The notes under the pieces are model-generated. The model had not been told where the DNA came from. It ran no database searches and worked only from the letters and a program-made list of their open reading frames with translations. From Sphingopyxis sp. MWB1 (GTDB lineage: Bacteria; Pseudomonadota; Alphaproteobacteria; Sphingomonadales; Sphingomonadaceae): a stretch of DNA of 64,000 nt. This document shows positions 18,554-26,689 of this stretch, in pieces. Within the stretch, counting starts at the first letter, position 1. Each line of letters begins with the position of its first letter. The translations under genes and the position numbers were made by a program. The stretch is taken from NCBI RefSeq assembly GCF_000763945.1, contig NZ_JQFJ01000002.1, positions 1,911,501-1,975,500 on the forward strand, written 5' to 3'.

Positions 18554-20380
18554 TCAGGCCGCCAATGCCGCAGAAGAGCGCTCGATGGGGGCGCAGGCCG
18601 CTTCGAGCCAGGCGCGATCTTCCGCGCCCATCGCGCCGCCAAGCTTGGCCAGCACCTCGGCATGATAGGCGTCGAGCCAGTCGGCCTCCGACGCAGACAG
18701 CATCGCCCCGTCGATCAATTCCCGCGCAATTGGCGCGAAAGTGATGGTTTCAAAACCCAGCATCTCTTCTTCCGCGCCGTCGATGCGAAGCGGGGTGACG
18801 ACCACCAGATTTTCGATGCGAATGCCGAAATGGCCCGCCTTGTAATAGCCCGGCTCGTTCGAGAGGATCATGCCGGCATGGAGCGGCTCCTCGGTCCCGG
18901 CCTGCCCGCCCGATGGCTTGGCGATACGCTGCGGCCCTTCGTGCACGGCGAGATAGACGCCGACGCCATGGCCGGTGCCATGGGCATAATCGACCCCGTC
19001 GGCCCACAGATATTGGCGCGCCAATATGTCGAGCTGGCTGCCCCGCGTCCCTGTGGGGAAGCGCGCGGTCGCGAGGGCGATATGTCCCTTGAGCACCTGC
19101 GTGAAGCGGCGACGCATTTCTGCCGTCGGCGTGCCGACGGGAATGGTGCGCGTGATATCGGTCGTTCCGTCACAATATTGCCCACCCGAATCGACGAGAT
19201 AAAGCGTGCCGGGTTCAATCGCGCGGTTGGTCGTTTCATCGACCTTATAGTGAGGAAGCGCGCCATTGGGGCCCGCCGCCGAAATCGTGTCGAAGGAGAG
19301 GTCGATCAGCGCACCGCTTTCCTCGCGAAATGCCTTGAGCTGCGCGGCAGCGCCCAGTTCGTCGAGTCCCCCCTGCGGTGCATGTTCCTCCATCCATTTG
19401 AGGAAGCGCGCCACCGCGACCCCGTCGCGGATATGCGCGGCGCGCGTACCGGAAAGCTCGGTCGGATTCTTGATCGCCTTGGGCAGCACCGCCGGGTCGC
19501 GGCGCCGCGCGATGGCGGCGCCGGCGCCTTCCAGCGCGGTAAAGATCGCCGCCACGGCGCGATCGGGATCGACCGCGACCTTCTTGCCCGCCAGTTCGGC
19601 GAGTGCGGGTTCGAACGCCGTGCGGTCGTGGATCCGCACGCTGTTGCCGAGATGCGCGCGCACCGCATCATCGACCTTTTCCGGCGCGATGAACAAATCG
19701 GCCGTGGCGTCGGCATGGAGCAGGGCAAAGGCAAGGCCGACAGGGGTATGGGTGACATCCTGCCCGCGCAGGTTGAAGGTCCAGGCGACCGAATCGAGCG
19801 CGGTCATCACCGTGGTGTCGAGCCCTTCGGCGCGCAGCCAGTCGGCGATGCTCGCGCGCTTTTCCGCGGCCGACTGGCCGGCCAGCGCCGTATCATAGAC
19901 GGTCACCACCGCCTTGCTGGGCGCAGGCTGATCCTCCCACACCGCGTCGAGGGGGTTGGTGTCGACGGCGACAAGTTCCGCTCCGCGCGCTGCCAGCGCA
20001 GCCTCCAGCGACCGCGCCCAGTCGATGGCGTGCAGCCAGGGATCATAGCCGATTTTCTGGCCCGCACTGATATTGGCGCCCAGCCATTCGGCCACGCTCG
20101 ACTGCGGCACGCCAACATAATCGAAGAGCGCGCCATCGACCTGATCGCGCACCTGCACCGTATAGCGGCCATCGACAAAGACGGCGGCCTTTTCCGGAAG
20201 CACCGCCGCCGTACCTGCCGAACCGCCAAAACCGGTCAGCCACGCCATGCGCTGGGCATAATCGCCGACATATTCGCTCATATGCTCATCGCTGATCGGC
20301 ACGATAAAACCATCGAGGCCGCGCGCAGCGAGCTCGGCGCGCAAGCGGGAAAGGCGGTCGGCATGAACGGGGCTGGACAT
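18554..20380 (-). CDS. pepP: Xaa-Pro aminopeptidase (M24B family), 608 aa
   Basis: A large M24 metallopeptidase of the cytosolic aminopeptidase P type, with two N-terminal creatinase-like domains and a C-terminal pita-bread catalytic domain. The dinuclear metal ligands are seen in LVDSGGQY and GTTDITRT (Asp pair), HGTGHGVGVYLAVHEGP (His), ILSNEPGYY (Glu) and GFETITFAP (Glu). It removes N-terminal residues preceding proline. The start at 20380 (MSSPVHADRLSRLRAEL) has GGAAGCG a few bases upstream; the frame stays open far beyond it, antisense to the oligopeptidase gene, and that extension is rejected. It is divergent from the oligopeptidase B gene with 66 bases between. Confidence 0.92.
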   Translation of the reverse strand: MSSPVHADRLSRLRAELAARGLDGFIVPISDEHMSEYVGDYAQRMAWLTGFGGSAGTAAVLPEKAAVFVDGRYTVQVRDQVDGALFDYVGVPQSSVAEWLGANISAGQKIGYDPWLHAIDWARSLEAALAARGAELVAVDTNPLDAVWEDQPAPSKAVVTVYDTALAGQSAAEKRASIADWLRAEGLDTTVMTALDSVAWTFNLRGQDVTHTPVGLAFALLHADATADLFIAPEKVDDAVRAHLGNSVRIHDRTAFEPALAELAGKKVAVDPDRAVAAIFTALEGAGAAIARRRDPAVLPKAIKNPTELSGTRAAHIRDGVAVARFLKWMEEHAPQGGLDELGAAAQLKAFREESGALIDLSFDTISAAGPNGALPHYKVDETTNRAIEPGTLYLVDSGGQYCDGTTDITRTIPVGTPTAEMRRRFTQVLKGHIALATARFPTGTRGSQLDILARQYLWADGVDYAHGTGHGVGVYLAVHEGPQRIAKPSGGQAGTEEPLHAGMILSNEPGYYKAGHFGIRIENLVVVTPLRIDGAEEEMLGFETITFAPIARELIDGAMLSASEADWLDAYHAEVLAKLGGAMGAEDRAWLEAACAPIERSSAALAA

Positions 20381-20446
20381 TATCGCTTCCTTGTTTCTAC
20401 ACCACCCGCTTCGGCCCGTCGGGCGAAGATCGCGGGGAATATGATC

Positions 20447-22612
20447 ATGCGTGCTATTTGGATGCTTCTTGCCGCAATTGCCACCCCGCTTGTCGCGCCC
20501 ACCGCCGCCTTTGCCGAAGAGAAAGAGAGTGAATTGACCCAGACGCCCCCCGCCCTGCCCGCCGCGCCCGTCGCCGAGCAGCGCCCCCACAGCTTTTCCC
20601 TGCATGGCCGGACGTTCGAGGATCCGTGGCATTGGCTGCGCGATCCCGATTATCCGACGATCGATGACGAGGATGTGCTGGCTTATGTGAAGGCGGAAAA
20701 TGCCTATTTCGAGGCAGCGATGAAGCCGCATGACGCGCTGGTGGAAACGCTGTTTCAGGAAATGAAGGGCCGGATCAAGGAAGCCGATGCCAGCGTTCCG
20801 CAAAAGGATGGCGACTGGCTTTACTGGGTCGAATATGAAGAAGGCGCCGAATATAAGAAATGGTATCGCAGGCCCGTCGCGGGCGGCGAGGCCGCGCTGA
20901 TCCTTGATGAAGTGGCGCTGGCGAAGGACAAGGAATATTTCCGCCTCGCCGATCTGTCGATCAGCCCTGATGGCCGCCTGATGGCCTATGCCTTTGATGA
21001 CAATGGTTCGGAGCGTTTCGAGGTGCGTTTTCGCAATCTGGAAACCGGCGAGATGCTGCCCGACGTCATTCCGGGCACCTTGTCCGCGCTGATCTGGACC
21101 GCGAACAGCGACGCCCTGCTCTATGGGCTGGCGAACGAGAATTGGCGCACCGACAATGTCCGGTTGCACAGGCTGGGCACACCCGTCGCCGAGGACAGGC
21201 TGCTGTACAAGGAAGCCGATATCGGCTTCGGCGTCGGCATCGGAAAAACCGCCGCCGACAATTATATCATCATTGCCACGGGCGATAATGAAACGAGCGA
21301 AGTCTATCTGCTTCCCGCCGATGATCCCGAAGCGGAACCCCTGCTGGTATCACCCCGCCAGAAGGGGCGCGAATATAGCGTCGATGAGCGCGACGGGCTG
21401 CTTTATGTCCACAGCAATGACACGCATCCCAATTTCCGCATCGCCACCGCCTCGATCGACAGGCCGGGCGAGTGGACCACGCTGATCCCCGGGTCCGATT
21501 CCACCTACATCACCGACCTTGCCATTTTCCGCGATTATTTCGTCCTCGAAACGCGCGAGCAGGGGCTCGATCAGATTGACGTGCGCTCCTATGACACCCC
21601 GCTGACGCCGGGACGCATTGCCTTTCCCGAGGCAACCTATGTCGCGGGCCTCGGCGATAATCCCGAATATCATCAGGACAAGCTGCGGATCGATTATGAA
21701 TCGATGGTCACGCCCGACACCGTCTATGACTATGATGTCGCGAGCGGGACGCTCGAAACACTGAAAGTGCAGGAAATCCCTTCGGGTTACGACGCATCGC
21801 AATATATCACCGAATGGGTTAATCTTCCCAGCCGCGACGGCAAGACAATGATCCCGGCATCGCTGGTCTATAAAAAGGGTACAAAGCTCGACGGCAGCGC
21901 GCCGCTCCATCTCTATGCCTATGGCTCCTATGGCTATCGCGTGCCACCGGGCTTTTCGACCACGCGGCTGAGCCTGATCGACCGCGGCATGATCTATGCC
22001 ATCGCCCATATCCGCGGCGGCGACGATCTGGGCCGTGCCTGGTATCTGGCGGGCAAGACCGACCAGCGCACCAACACATTCCACGACTTTATCGATGTCG
22101 CCAAGGGGCTGATCGCCAAGGGCTATACCAGCGCGGGCAAGATTTCGATCGAGGGCCGCTCGGCGGGCGGCCAAGTGATGGGCGTCGTTTATAATGAAGC
22201 GCCCGAGCTTTGGGGCGCGGTGCTGGCGGGGGTGCCCTTTGTCGATGTGATCAACACCATGGTCGATGAAGAGCTGCCGCTGACCCCCGGCGAGTGGCCC
22301 GAATGGGGCAATCCCATCACCGACAAGGCGGCGTTCGACTATATGCTGTCCTACAGCCCCTATGACAATGTCAGCGCCAAGGCCTATCCGCCGATGCTGG
22401 TGTCCGCCGGGCTGAACGATCCGCGCGTCACCTATTGGGAACCCGCCAAATGGGTCGCGAAGCTGCGCGCGACGCGCACCAATGACGCCTTGCTGCTCCT
22501 TCGCACCAATATGGGCGCGGGCCATGGCGGCAAATCGGGTCGCTGGGGCGCACTGCGCGAGGATGCGGAGGAATATGCCTTCATCCTGACGCAGCTGGGG
22601 GTCGAACGCTAA
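20447..22612 (+). CDS. Exported S9A prolyl oligopeptidase (oligopeptidase B-like), 721 aa
   Basis: A signal peptide (MRAIWMLLAAIATPLVAP, cleavage near AFA-EE) is followed by a beta-propeller domain of about 400 residues and an alpha/beta-hydrolase domain. The catalytic Ser lies in IEGRSAGGQVMG and the His in GAGHGGKSGR. PtrB-type landmarks ARDPYPW-like DPWHWLRDPDYP and YGSYGYRVPPGFSTT are present. It cleaves short peptides, probably after basic residues, in the periplasm. An ATG at 20441 is six bases upstream; 20447 is preferred because GGGGA then lies eight bases away rather than two. The frame is open for a further 640 codons upstream but is antisense to pepP. Confidence 0.92.
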   Translation: MRAIWMLLAAIATPLVAPTAAFAEEKESELTQTPPALPAAPVAEQRPHSFSLHGRTFEDPWHWLRDPDYPTIDDEDVLAYVKAENAYFEAAMKPHDALVETLFQEMKGRIKEADASVPQKDGDWLYWVEYEEGAEYKKWYRRPVAGGEAALILDEVALAKDKEYFRLADLSISPDGRLMAYAFDDNGSERFEVRFRNLETGEMLPDVIPGTLSALIWTANSDALLYGLANENWRTDNVRLHRLGTPVAEDRLLYKEADIGFGVGIGKTAADNYIIIATGDNETSEVYLLPADDPEAEPLLVSPRQKGREYSVDERDGLLYVHSNDTHPNFRIATASIDRPGEWTTLIPGSDSTYITDLAIFRDYFVLETREQGLDQIDVRSYDTPLTPGRIAFPEATYVAGLGDNPEYHQDKLRIDYESMVTPDTVYDYDVASGTLETLKVQEIPSGYDASQYITEWVNLPSRDGKTMIPASLVYKKGTKLDGSAPLHLYAYGSYGYRVPPGFSTTRLSLIDRGMIYAIAHIRGGDDLGRAWYLAGKTDQRTNTFHDFIDVAKGLIAKGYTSAGKISIEGRSAGGQVMGVVYNEAPELWGAVLAGVPFVDVINTMVDEELPLTPGEWPEWGNPITDKAAFDYMLSYSPYDNVSAKAYPPMLVSAGLNDPRVTYWEPAKWVAKLRATRTNDALLLLRTNMGAGHGGKSGRWGALREDAEEYAFILTQLGVER

Positions 22613-22654
22613 GGCGCCGAACGCAAGGGGGGCGGTCGCCCCTCCCCTCCCAGG

Positions 22655-22678
22655 CCAGTGCCAGTGCTACTGCCAGTG
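22655..22678 (+). repeat. Short tandem hexamer repeat
   Basis: Four consecutive hexamers, CCAGTG, CCAGTG, CTACTG, CCAGTG, lie between the oligopeptidase stop and the MarR promoter. A small hairpin (GGGGC-GGTC-GCCCC at 22629-22642) precedes it. No function is evident. Confidence 0.5.
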
Positions 22679-22703
22679 CCCGGTAGCGACGGTCTAAAGG
22701 GCC

Positions 22704-22740
22704 TTGTCAGCGCGAATATAATTATATAAGCGCTTATATA
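22704..22740 (+). promoter_or_regulatory. Promoter and 18-bp palindromic operator of the MarR gene
   Basis: TATATAAGCGCTTATATA at 22723-22740 is a perfect palindrome whose last base is the A of the MarR start codon. It overlaps candidate -10 elements (TATAAT at 22717-22722; TATAAG at 22725-22730, 15 bases after TTGTCA at 22704-22709). This layout fits autorepression by the MarR product. No Shine-Dalgarno sequence precedes the ATG. Confidence 0.7.
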
Positions 22741-23201
22741 TGTCTTCTTCTCCCGGCCTTGGCACCCGATTGCGCCTGCTGATTTCCGCGCTCGATGATG
22801 CGGTGGAGCAGATATATCGGGAGGCGGAACTCGATTTTCGCCCGCGCTTTTTCCCCTGTTTCCGGCTGCTGATGGCGCGCGGGTCGCTGTCGGTGGGCGA
22901 AACGGCGCGCGCGCTGGGCGTAACGCAGCCCGCCGCCACCCAGACCTTACAGACCATGGCGCGCGCCGGGCTGGTGGAGGCGGTTACCGGGCCCGACCGG
23001 CGCGAGCGGCGCTATGCCCTGTCCGCCAAGGCGCAGGCGATGATCCCGCAGCTTCAACCGATTTGGGCGGCAGCGGACCGCGCGGCGACGGCGCTCGACG
23101 CCGCCCTGCCCCATCCGCTCGGCGATATTGTCGACAGCGCGCTGGCAGAATTGTCGCGCCATGATTTTCGCGCGCGCATATCGGAGGAGCTGAAGCGATG
23201 A
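22740..23201 (+). CDS. MarR-family transcriptional regulator, 153 aa
   Basis: A winged helix-turn-helix regulator. LSVGETARALGVTQPAATQTLQTM forms the recognition helix region and AGLVEAVTGPDRRERRYALS the beta wing, flanked by dimerisation helices. MarR proteins bind palindromes as dimers and are released by small ligands; the ligand is unknown here. The start at 22740 coincides with the edge of a perfect palindrome and has no Shine-Dalgarno sequence, so the mRNA may be leaderless. The stop overlaps the start of the S41 peptidase gene by four bases, so the peptidase is the likely co-regulated partner. Confidence 0.85.
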   Translation: MSSSPGLGTRLRLLISALDDAVEQIYREAELDFRPRFFPCFRLLMARGSLSVGETARALGVTQPAATQTLQTMARAGLVEAVTGPDRRERRYALSAKAQAMIPQLQPIWAAADRAATALDAALPHPLGDIVDSALAELSRHDFRARISEELKR

Positions 23202-24193
23202 GATTCTGGCTTGCGATCATCATGGCCGCCCTGTCCGCCCCCCAGGCGACAGCGCAGACGGTTACGGCGAAGGACAAGGCGGCGGTGATCGAGGCCACCG
23301 CAGAGCTGCTCGAAACCCGCTATGTCGATCCGGCGCTTGGCGAAGGATTGGCCCGCGACCTGCGGATAAATCGCCCTGCGTGGAGCGCCGTCCATGACGG
23401 GCCCGCCCTTGCCGCCGCGCTGACGCGCTGGCTGCGCAACCGGTCGGGCGACGGGCATCTGGCGGTCGACTACAGCGCCGCCCCGATCCCGGCCCAAGAC
23501 GGCGAAGAGCAGTTCGCGGCGGGCGAGCTGGAGCGCTATTATGGCGCGCATCTCAACCATGGGGTCGAGAAGGTCGAGCGGCTTGACAGCAATATCATGC
23601 TGCTCGACCTGCGCGTCTTTCCCCCGCCGGCGATGGGCGGCGATGTAATCGAGGCGGCGATGCAGCTCGTTGCCCAAGGCGACGCGCTGATTATCGACCT
23701 GCGCCGCAATGGCGGCGGAATGGAAAGCCTCGACCTGATCCTCGCGCATCTTTTGCCGCCCGGATCACCGCTGAGCGGCGTTTATGACCGGCCGACCGAC
23801 CGGCTGACGCCGCGGATATCGGGATCAGCGCCGGAAGGTCGCCGCTTTGGTGAACAGAAGCCGCTTTTCCTGCTGACAGCCAAACGGACTTTTTCTGCGG
23901 CCGAGGCGCTTGCTTATGATCTGCAGGCGCTGGGCCGCGCGGTGGTGGTGGGCGAAGTGACGGGCGGCGGGGCGAACCCCTTTGCCTATCGCCGCCTGCA
24001 TCCGCATTTCGCGCTGAGCCTGCCCGAACAGCGTTCGATCAATCCGGTCACGGGGACCAATTGGCAAGGCGTGGGGGTAGCGCCTGATGTGGCCGTCCCT
24101 GCCGAAGCGGCGCTAAACAGGGCGCTGGCCCTTGCGCGTGACGCGATCGCGTCTGCCCCGCAGCGCGAGGCGGCGGGTCAGCCGGGCAAATAG
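23198..24193 (+). CDS. Exported S41-family peptidase (IRBP-like), 331 aa
   Basis: A signal peptide (MRFWLAIIMAALSAPQATAQ) leads to a tail-specific-protease/IRBP-type domain. ALIIDLRRNGGGMES is the conserved core strand and loop, and LTAKRTFSAAEALAYDL carries the expected nucleophile Ser in TFSAAE. GEVTGGGANP follows, as in other S41 enzymes. It lacks the PDZ domain of C-terminal processing proteases, so it belongs to the shorter S41 group, and its substrate is unknown. The gene is translationally coupled to the MarR regulator and its 3' end overlaps the convergent HAD gene by 16 bases. Confidence 0.85.
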   Translation: MRFWLAIIMAALSAPQATAQTVTAKDKAAVIEATAELLETRYVDPALGEGLARDLRINRPAWSAVHDGPALAAALTRWLRNRSGDGHLAVDYSAAPIPAQDGEEQFAAGELERYYGAHLNHGVEKVERLDSNIMLLDLRVFPPPAMGGDVIEAAMQLVAQGDALIIDLRRNGGGMESLDLILAHLLPPGSPLSGVYDRPTDRLTPRISGSAPEGRRFGEQKPLFLLTAKRTFSAAEALAYDLQALGRAVVVGEVTGGGANPFAYRRLHPHFALSLPEQRSINPVTGTNWQGVGVAPDVAVPAEAALNRALALARDAIASAPQREAAGQPGK

Positions 24194-24789
24194 CCGCGCG
24201 CGATCAACTCCGCTTCCAATGTGGCAGCATCAATAAACTGGTGCCCTCCGATCCCGGCGGCTTCGGCCCCGGCGACATTGGCGGCGACGTCGTCGATGAA
24301 CAGCGCGCCGGCGGGGTCGATGCCGAACCGCTCTATGGCAAGGGCATAGATGGCGGGATCGGGCTTCATCATCTTTTCGGTGCCCGAGACGATGATGTCC
24401 CGGAAACGGTCAAAGATCGGCTGCGTCGGGCGAAAGCCTTCCCAGAGTTCATGGCCGAAATTGGTGATGGCAAAGAGCGGGACGCCCGCCTGATCCAGCC
24501 GCTCGACCAGTTCAAGACTGCCCGGCATGGGACCGGGGATGCTTTCGTTGAAGCGCGCGGCATAGGCGTCGATCAGCGCGGCATGTTGGGGAAACTCCGC
24601 CTTCCGCTCGGGCAGCATTTCCGCCAGCGGGCGGCCCGCGTCATGCTGGAAATGCCATTCGGGCGTTACGACGCGGGTGACAAAATCGTCCAGCGCATCG
24701 CGGTCGTCGATCAGCTTTGCGAATAAATGACGTAAATCCCAATCGAAGAGGACGCGGCCCACATCGAAAATCACACAGCGGCGAATCAT
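24178..24789 (-). CDS. HAD-superfamily hydrolase, 203 aa
   Basis: HAD motif I is altered: the N-terminal strand reads VIFDVGRVLFDWD, where the second catalytic Asp (DxD) is replaced by Gly, a form common in epoxide-hydrolase-like and phosphatase HADs. Motif II is FAITNFGHELW (Thr), motif III KPDPAIY (Lys), and motif IV ALFIDDVAANV. The cap is a four-helix type I insert. The start is set to the ATG at 24789, four bases after GGAGG; the adjacent ATG at 24792 abuts the ribosome-binding site. Substrate unknown. Confidence 0.82.
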   Translation of the reverse strand: MIRRCVIFDVGRVLFDWDLRHLFAKLIDDRDALDDFVTRVVTPEWHFQHDAGRPLAEMLPERKAEFPQHAALIDAYAARFNESIPGPMPGSLELVERLDQAGVPLFAITNFGHELWEGFRPTQPIFDRFRDIIVSGTEKMMKPDPAIYALAIERFGIDPAGALFIDDVAANVAGAEAAGIGGHQFIDAATLEAELIARGYLPG

Positions 24790-24811
24790 CATCCCTCCAG
24801 ACACGCGAAAG

Positions 24812-24835
24812 CGCCGCCGGAATCCTCCGACGGCG
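24812..24835 (-). terminator. Possible terminator after rpmJ
   Basis: CGCCGCCGGA and TCCGACGGCG form a ten-base stem with one mismatch and a four-base loop. On the minus strand it is followed by CTTTCG, a poor T-tract. It separates rpmJ from the HAD gene. Confidence 0.4.
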
Positions 24836-24885
24836 TTACGCTGGCTCAAAATCGCGTGCGGGACGCCGGGCGCCCCGCAGGGGCA

Positions 24886-25011
24886 TCAGCCCTGACGCGC
24901 CTTGAAGCGGCGGTTGGTCTTGTTGATCACATAGGTCCGGCCACGGCGGCGGATCACGCGGTTATCCCGGTGACGGTCCTTCAGCGACTTCAGGCTGTTG
25001 CGAATCTTCAT
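24886..25011 (-). CDS. rpmJ: 50S ribosomal protein L36, zinc-free type, 41 aa
   Basis: A 41-codon gene reading [20 protein letters not shown], then [20 protein letters not shown]. It is the B-type (YkgO-like) L36 that lacks the zinc-binding Cys/His set of the ordinary form, the usual type in Alphaproteobacteria. Highly basic, as expected for an rRNA-binding protein of the large subunit. It stands alone between rpoN and a HAD gene and not at the end of the spc operon. Confidence 0.93.
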   Translation of the reverse strand: MKIRNSLKSLKDRHRDNRVIRRRGRTYVINKTNRRFKARQG

Positions 25012-25110
25012 TGCTCTTGTCCGTAAATCTCAAGCGTTACTACGCGAAGCGGCGCACCTATGGGGAAGCGCGCTAAAAGTCAACCGGCTCGCAGGCTCAC
25101 CTCCCATTTT

Positions 25111-25191
25111 CCGTTCACATCGAGCGAAGTCGAGATGCCCCTCGACCTTGGGCCATCCGGCAGGTGTCTCGACTTCGCTCGACCCGAACGG
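25111..25191. repeat. Dispersed palindromic repeat, copy 1
   Basis: An inverted repeat: TCGAGCGAAGTCGAGA at 25120-25135 and its exact complement at 25167-25182, flanked by CCGTTC and GAACGG. The first 41 bases match 63056-63096 at 36 of 41 positions, so this is a dispersed family. It lies between rpoN and rpmJ. Confidence 0.8.
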
Positions 25192-25205
25192 CTTTAGGGA
25201 GCGTT

Positions 25206-26675
25206 TCAGCCCGCCAGCGCCTTTTGCCGCCGGCGCTGCACCGAAGAGCCATAACCCATCGATTCGCGATATTTGACCACGGTGCGGCGCGCAATATCAT
25301 GCCCCTCGGCCGCCAGCTTCTTGGCGATGGCATCGTCGGAGAGGATGGCCTTTGGCTCCTCCGCCTCGATCAGCGCGCGAATGCGGCTCTTGACCGCTTC
25401 GGCTGAAACCGCGCCATCGCCTGCGGTCGCAGAAATGCCGCTGGAGAAGAAATATTTAAGCTCGAACAGCCCGCGCGCGCAGGACAGATATTTATTGCTC
25501 GTCACCCGGCTGACGGTCGATTCGTGCATTTCAATCTCTTCGGCCACCTGCCGCAGCGTGAGCGGGCGCATATGGGCCACGCCGTGCAGGAAGAAACCCT
25601 CCTGCTGTTTGACGATGGCGCTTGCGACCTTGACAATGGTGCGCTGGCGCTGGTCGAGCGCCCGCACGAGCCAATTGGCGCTGGCGAGCTGTTCCGAAAG
25701 CCACGCCTTGTTTTTTCCGCCCCGCCCCGCGCCGCCCGACAATTCGTTATAATAGCGGCGGTTGACGAGCAGGCGGGGCAGCGTTGCGCTGTTCACTTCG
25801 ACCGCCCAGCCTGCCTTTGTCCGGCGCACATAAAGGTCGGGCACCACCGCCTGTGCCGCGCCGCCGCCGAAGCGCAACCCCGGCTTGGGATTATAGCTGC
25901 GAAGCTCGCGAATCATGTCGGCCAGATCCTCGTCATCGACGCCGCAGATGCGCTTGAGCTGGGGAAAGGCGCCCTTGGCGACCAGATCGAGATTGGCGAT
26001 CATCCGCGCCATAGCGGGGTCATAGCGATCGGCCTCGCGCGCCTGAATCGCGATACATTCAGACAGGTCGCGCGCGCCGACGCCCGACGGATCGAAGGTC
26101 TGCAGCCGCGCAAGCGTATCCTCGACCAGCGCGAGCGGCACCCCCAGCCGCTGCGCCATGTCGACAAGGTCGGCGCGCAAATAGCCGGCCTCGTCGATCA
26201 TCGCGACAAGCTGCTGCGCGAGCATCGCCTCCACCCCGTCGAATACCTCGCCCACCTGCGCGAGCAGATGCTCGTGAAGCGTCGGCGCGGCACCTGCAAA
26301 GCCGTCGAAGTCGATCCCTTCGCCATCGCCCGACAGGCCGACGCAATCGCTGGCGCTGTCGTGGTGAAATTGCTCGGACATATAGTCGGCGTCGAGGTCG
26401 GCGGCGGTTCCCCCATCGGAGGAGAGCGCCTGATCGGCCTCCACCAGCGTCATTTCGACGGGCGCGTCGTCCGCCTGTTCGGGACCGGCGTCGCTGCCGC
26501 CGTCCTCACCGTCGTTCGACGCCGTGTCGAGCAGCGGATTGCCCTCCAGCGCGTCGGCGAGATAGGATTCCAGTTCAAGGTTCGACAGCGCAAGCAGCTT
26601 GATCGCCTGCTGAAGCTGCGGCGTCATCACCAGCGATTGTGACTGGCGTAAATCGAGGCGTGGTCCCAACGCCAT
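25206..26675 (-). CDS. rpoN: RNA polymerase sigma-54 factor, 489 aa
   Basis: Sigma-54 directs transcription from -24/-12 promoters with AAA+ activators. The Gln/Leu-rich N-terminal activator-contact region reads LDLRQSQSLVMTPQLQQAIK. An acidic linker (about residues 55-130) follows, then the core-binding domain, the helix-turn-helix (LTLRQVAEEIEMHESTVSRV) and the diagnostic RpoN box ARRTVVKYRE at 462-471. It lies 14 bases after lptB, the common lptB-rpoN arrangement of Proteobacteria. The usual downstream hpf gene is absent here; a repeat and rpmJ follow. Confidence 0.96.
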   Translation of the reverse strand: MALGPRLDLRQSQSLVMTPQLQQAIKLLALSNLELESYLADALEGNPLLDTASNDGEDGGSDAGPEQADDAPVEMTLVEADQALSSDGGTAADLDADYMSEQFHHDSASDCVGLSGDGEGIDFDGFAGAAPTLHEHLLAQVGEVFDGVEAMLAQQLVAMIDEAGYLRADLVDMAQRLGVPLALVEDTLARLQTFDPSGVGARDLSECIAIQAREADRYDPAMARMIANLDLVAKGAFPQLKRICGVDDEDLADMIRELRSYNPKPGLRFGGGAAQAVVPDLYVRRTKAGWAVEVNSATLPRLLVNRRYYNELSGGAGRGGKNKAWLSEQLASANWLVRALDQRQRTIVKVASAIVKQQEGFFLHGVAHMRPLTLRQVAEEIEMHESTVSRVTSNKYLSCARGLFELKYFFSSGISATAGDGAVSAEAVKSRIRALIEAEEPKAILSDDAIAKKLAAEGHDIARRTVVKYRESMGYGSSVQRRRQKALAG

Positions 26676-26689
26676 TACATCTTACCGCA

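Noticed and set aside
18512..20440. A 640-codon extension upstream of the oligopeptidase gene on the plus strand
   Set aside because: It is the antisense shadow of pepP, common in GC-rich genes; the signal peptide and ribosome-binding site place the true start at 20447 (or 20441).
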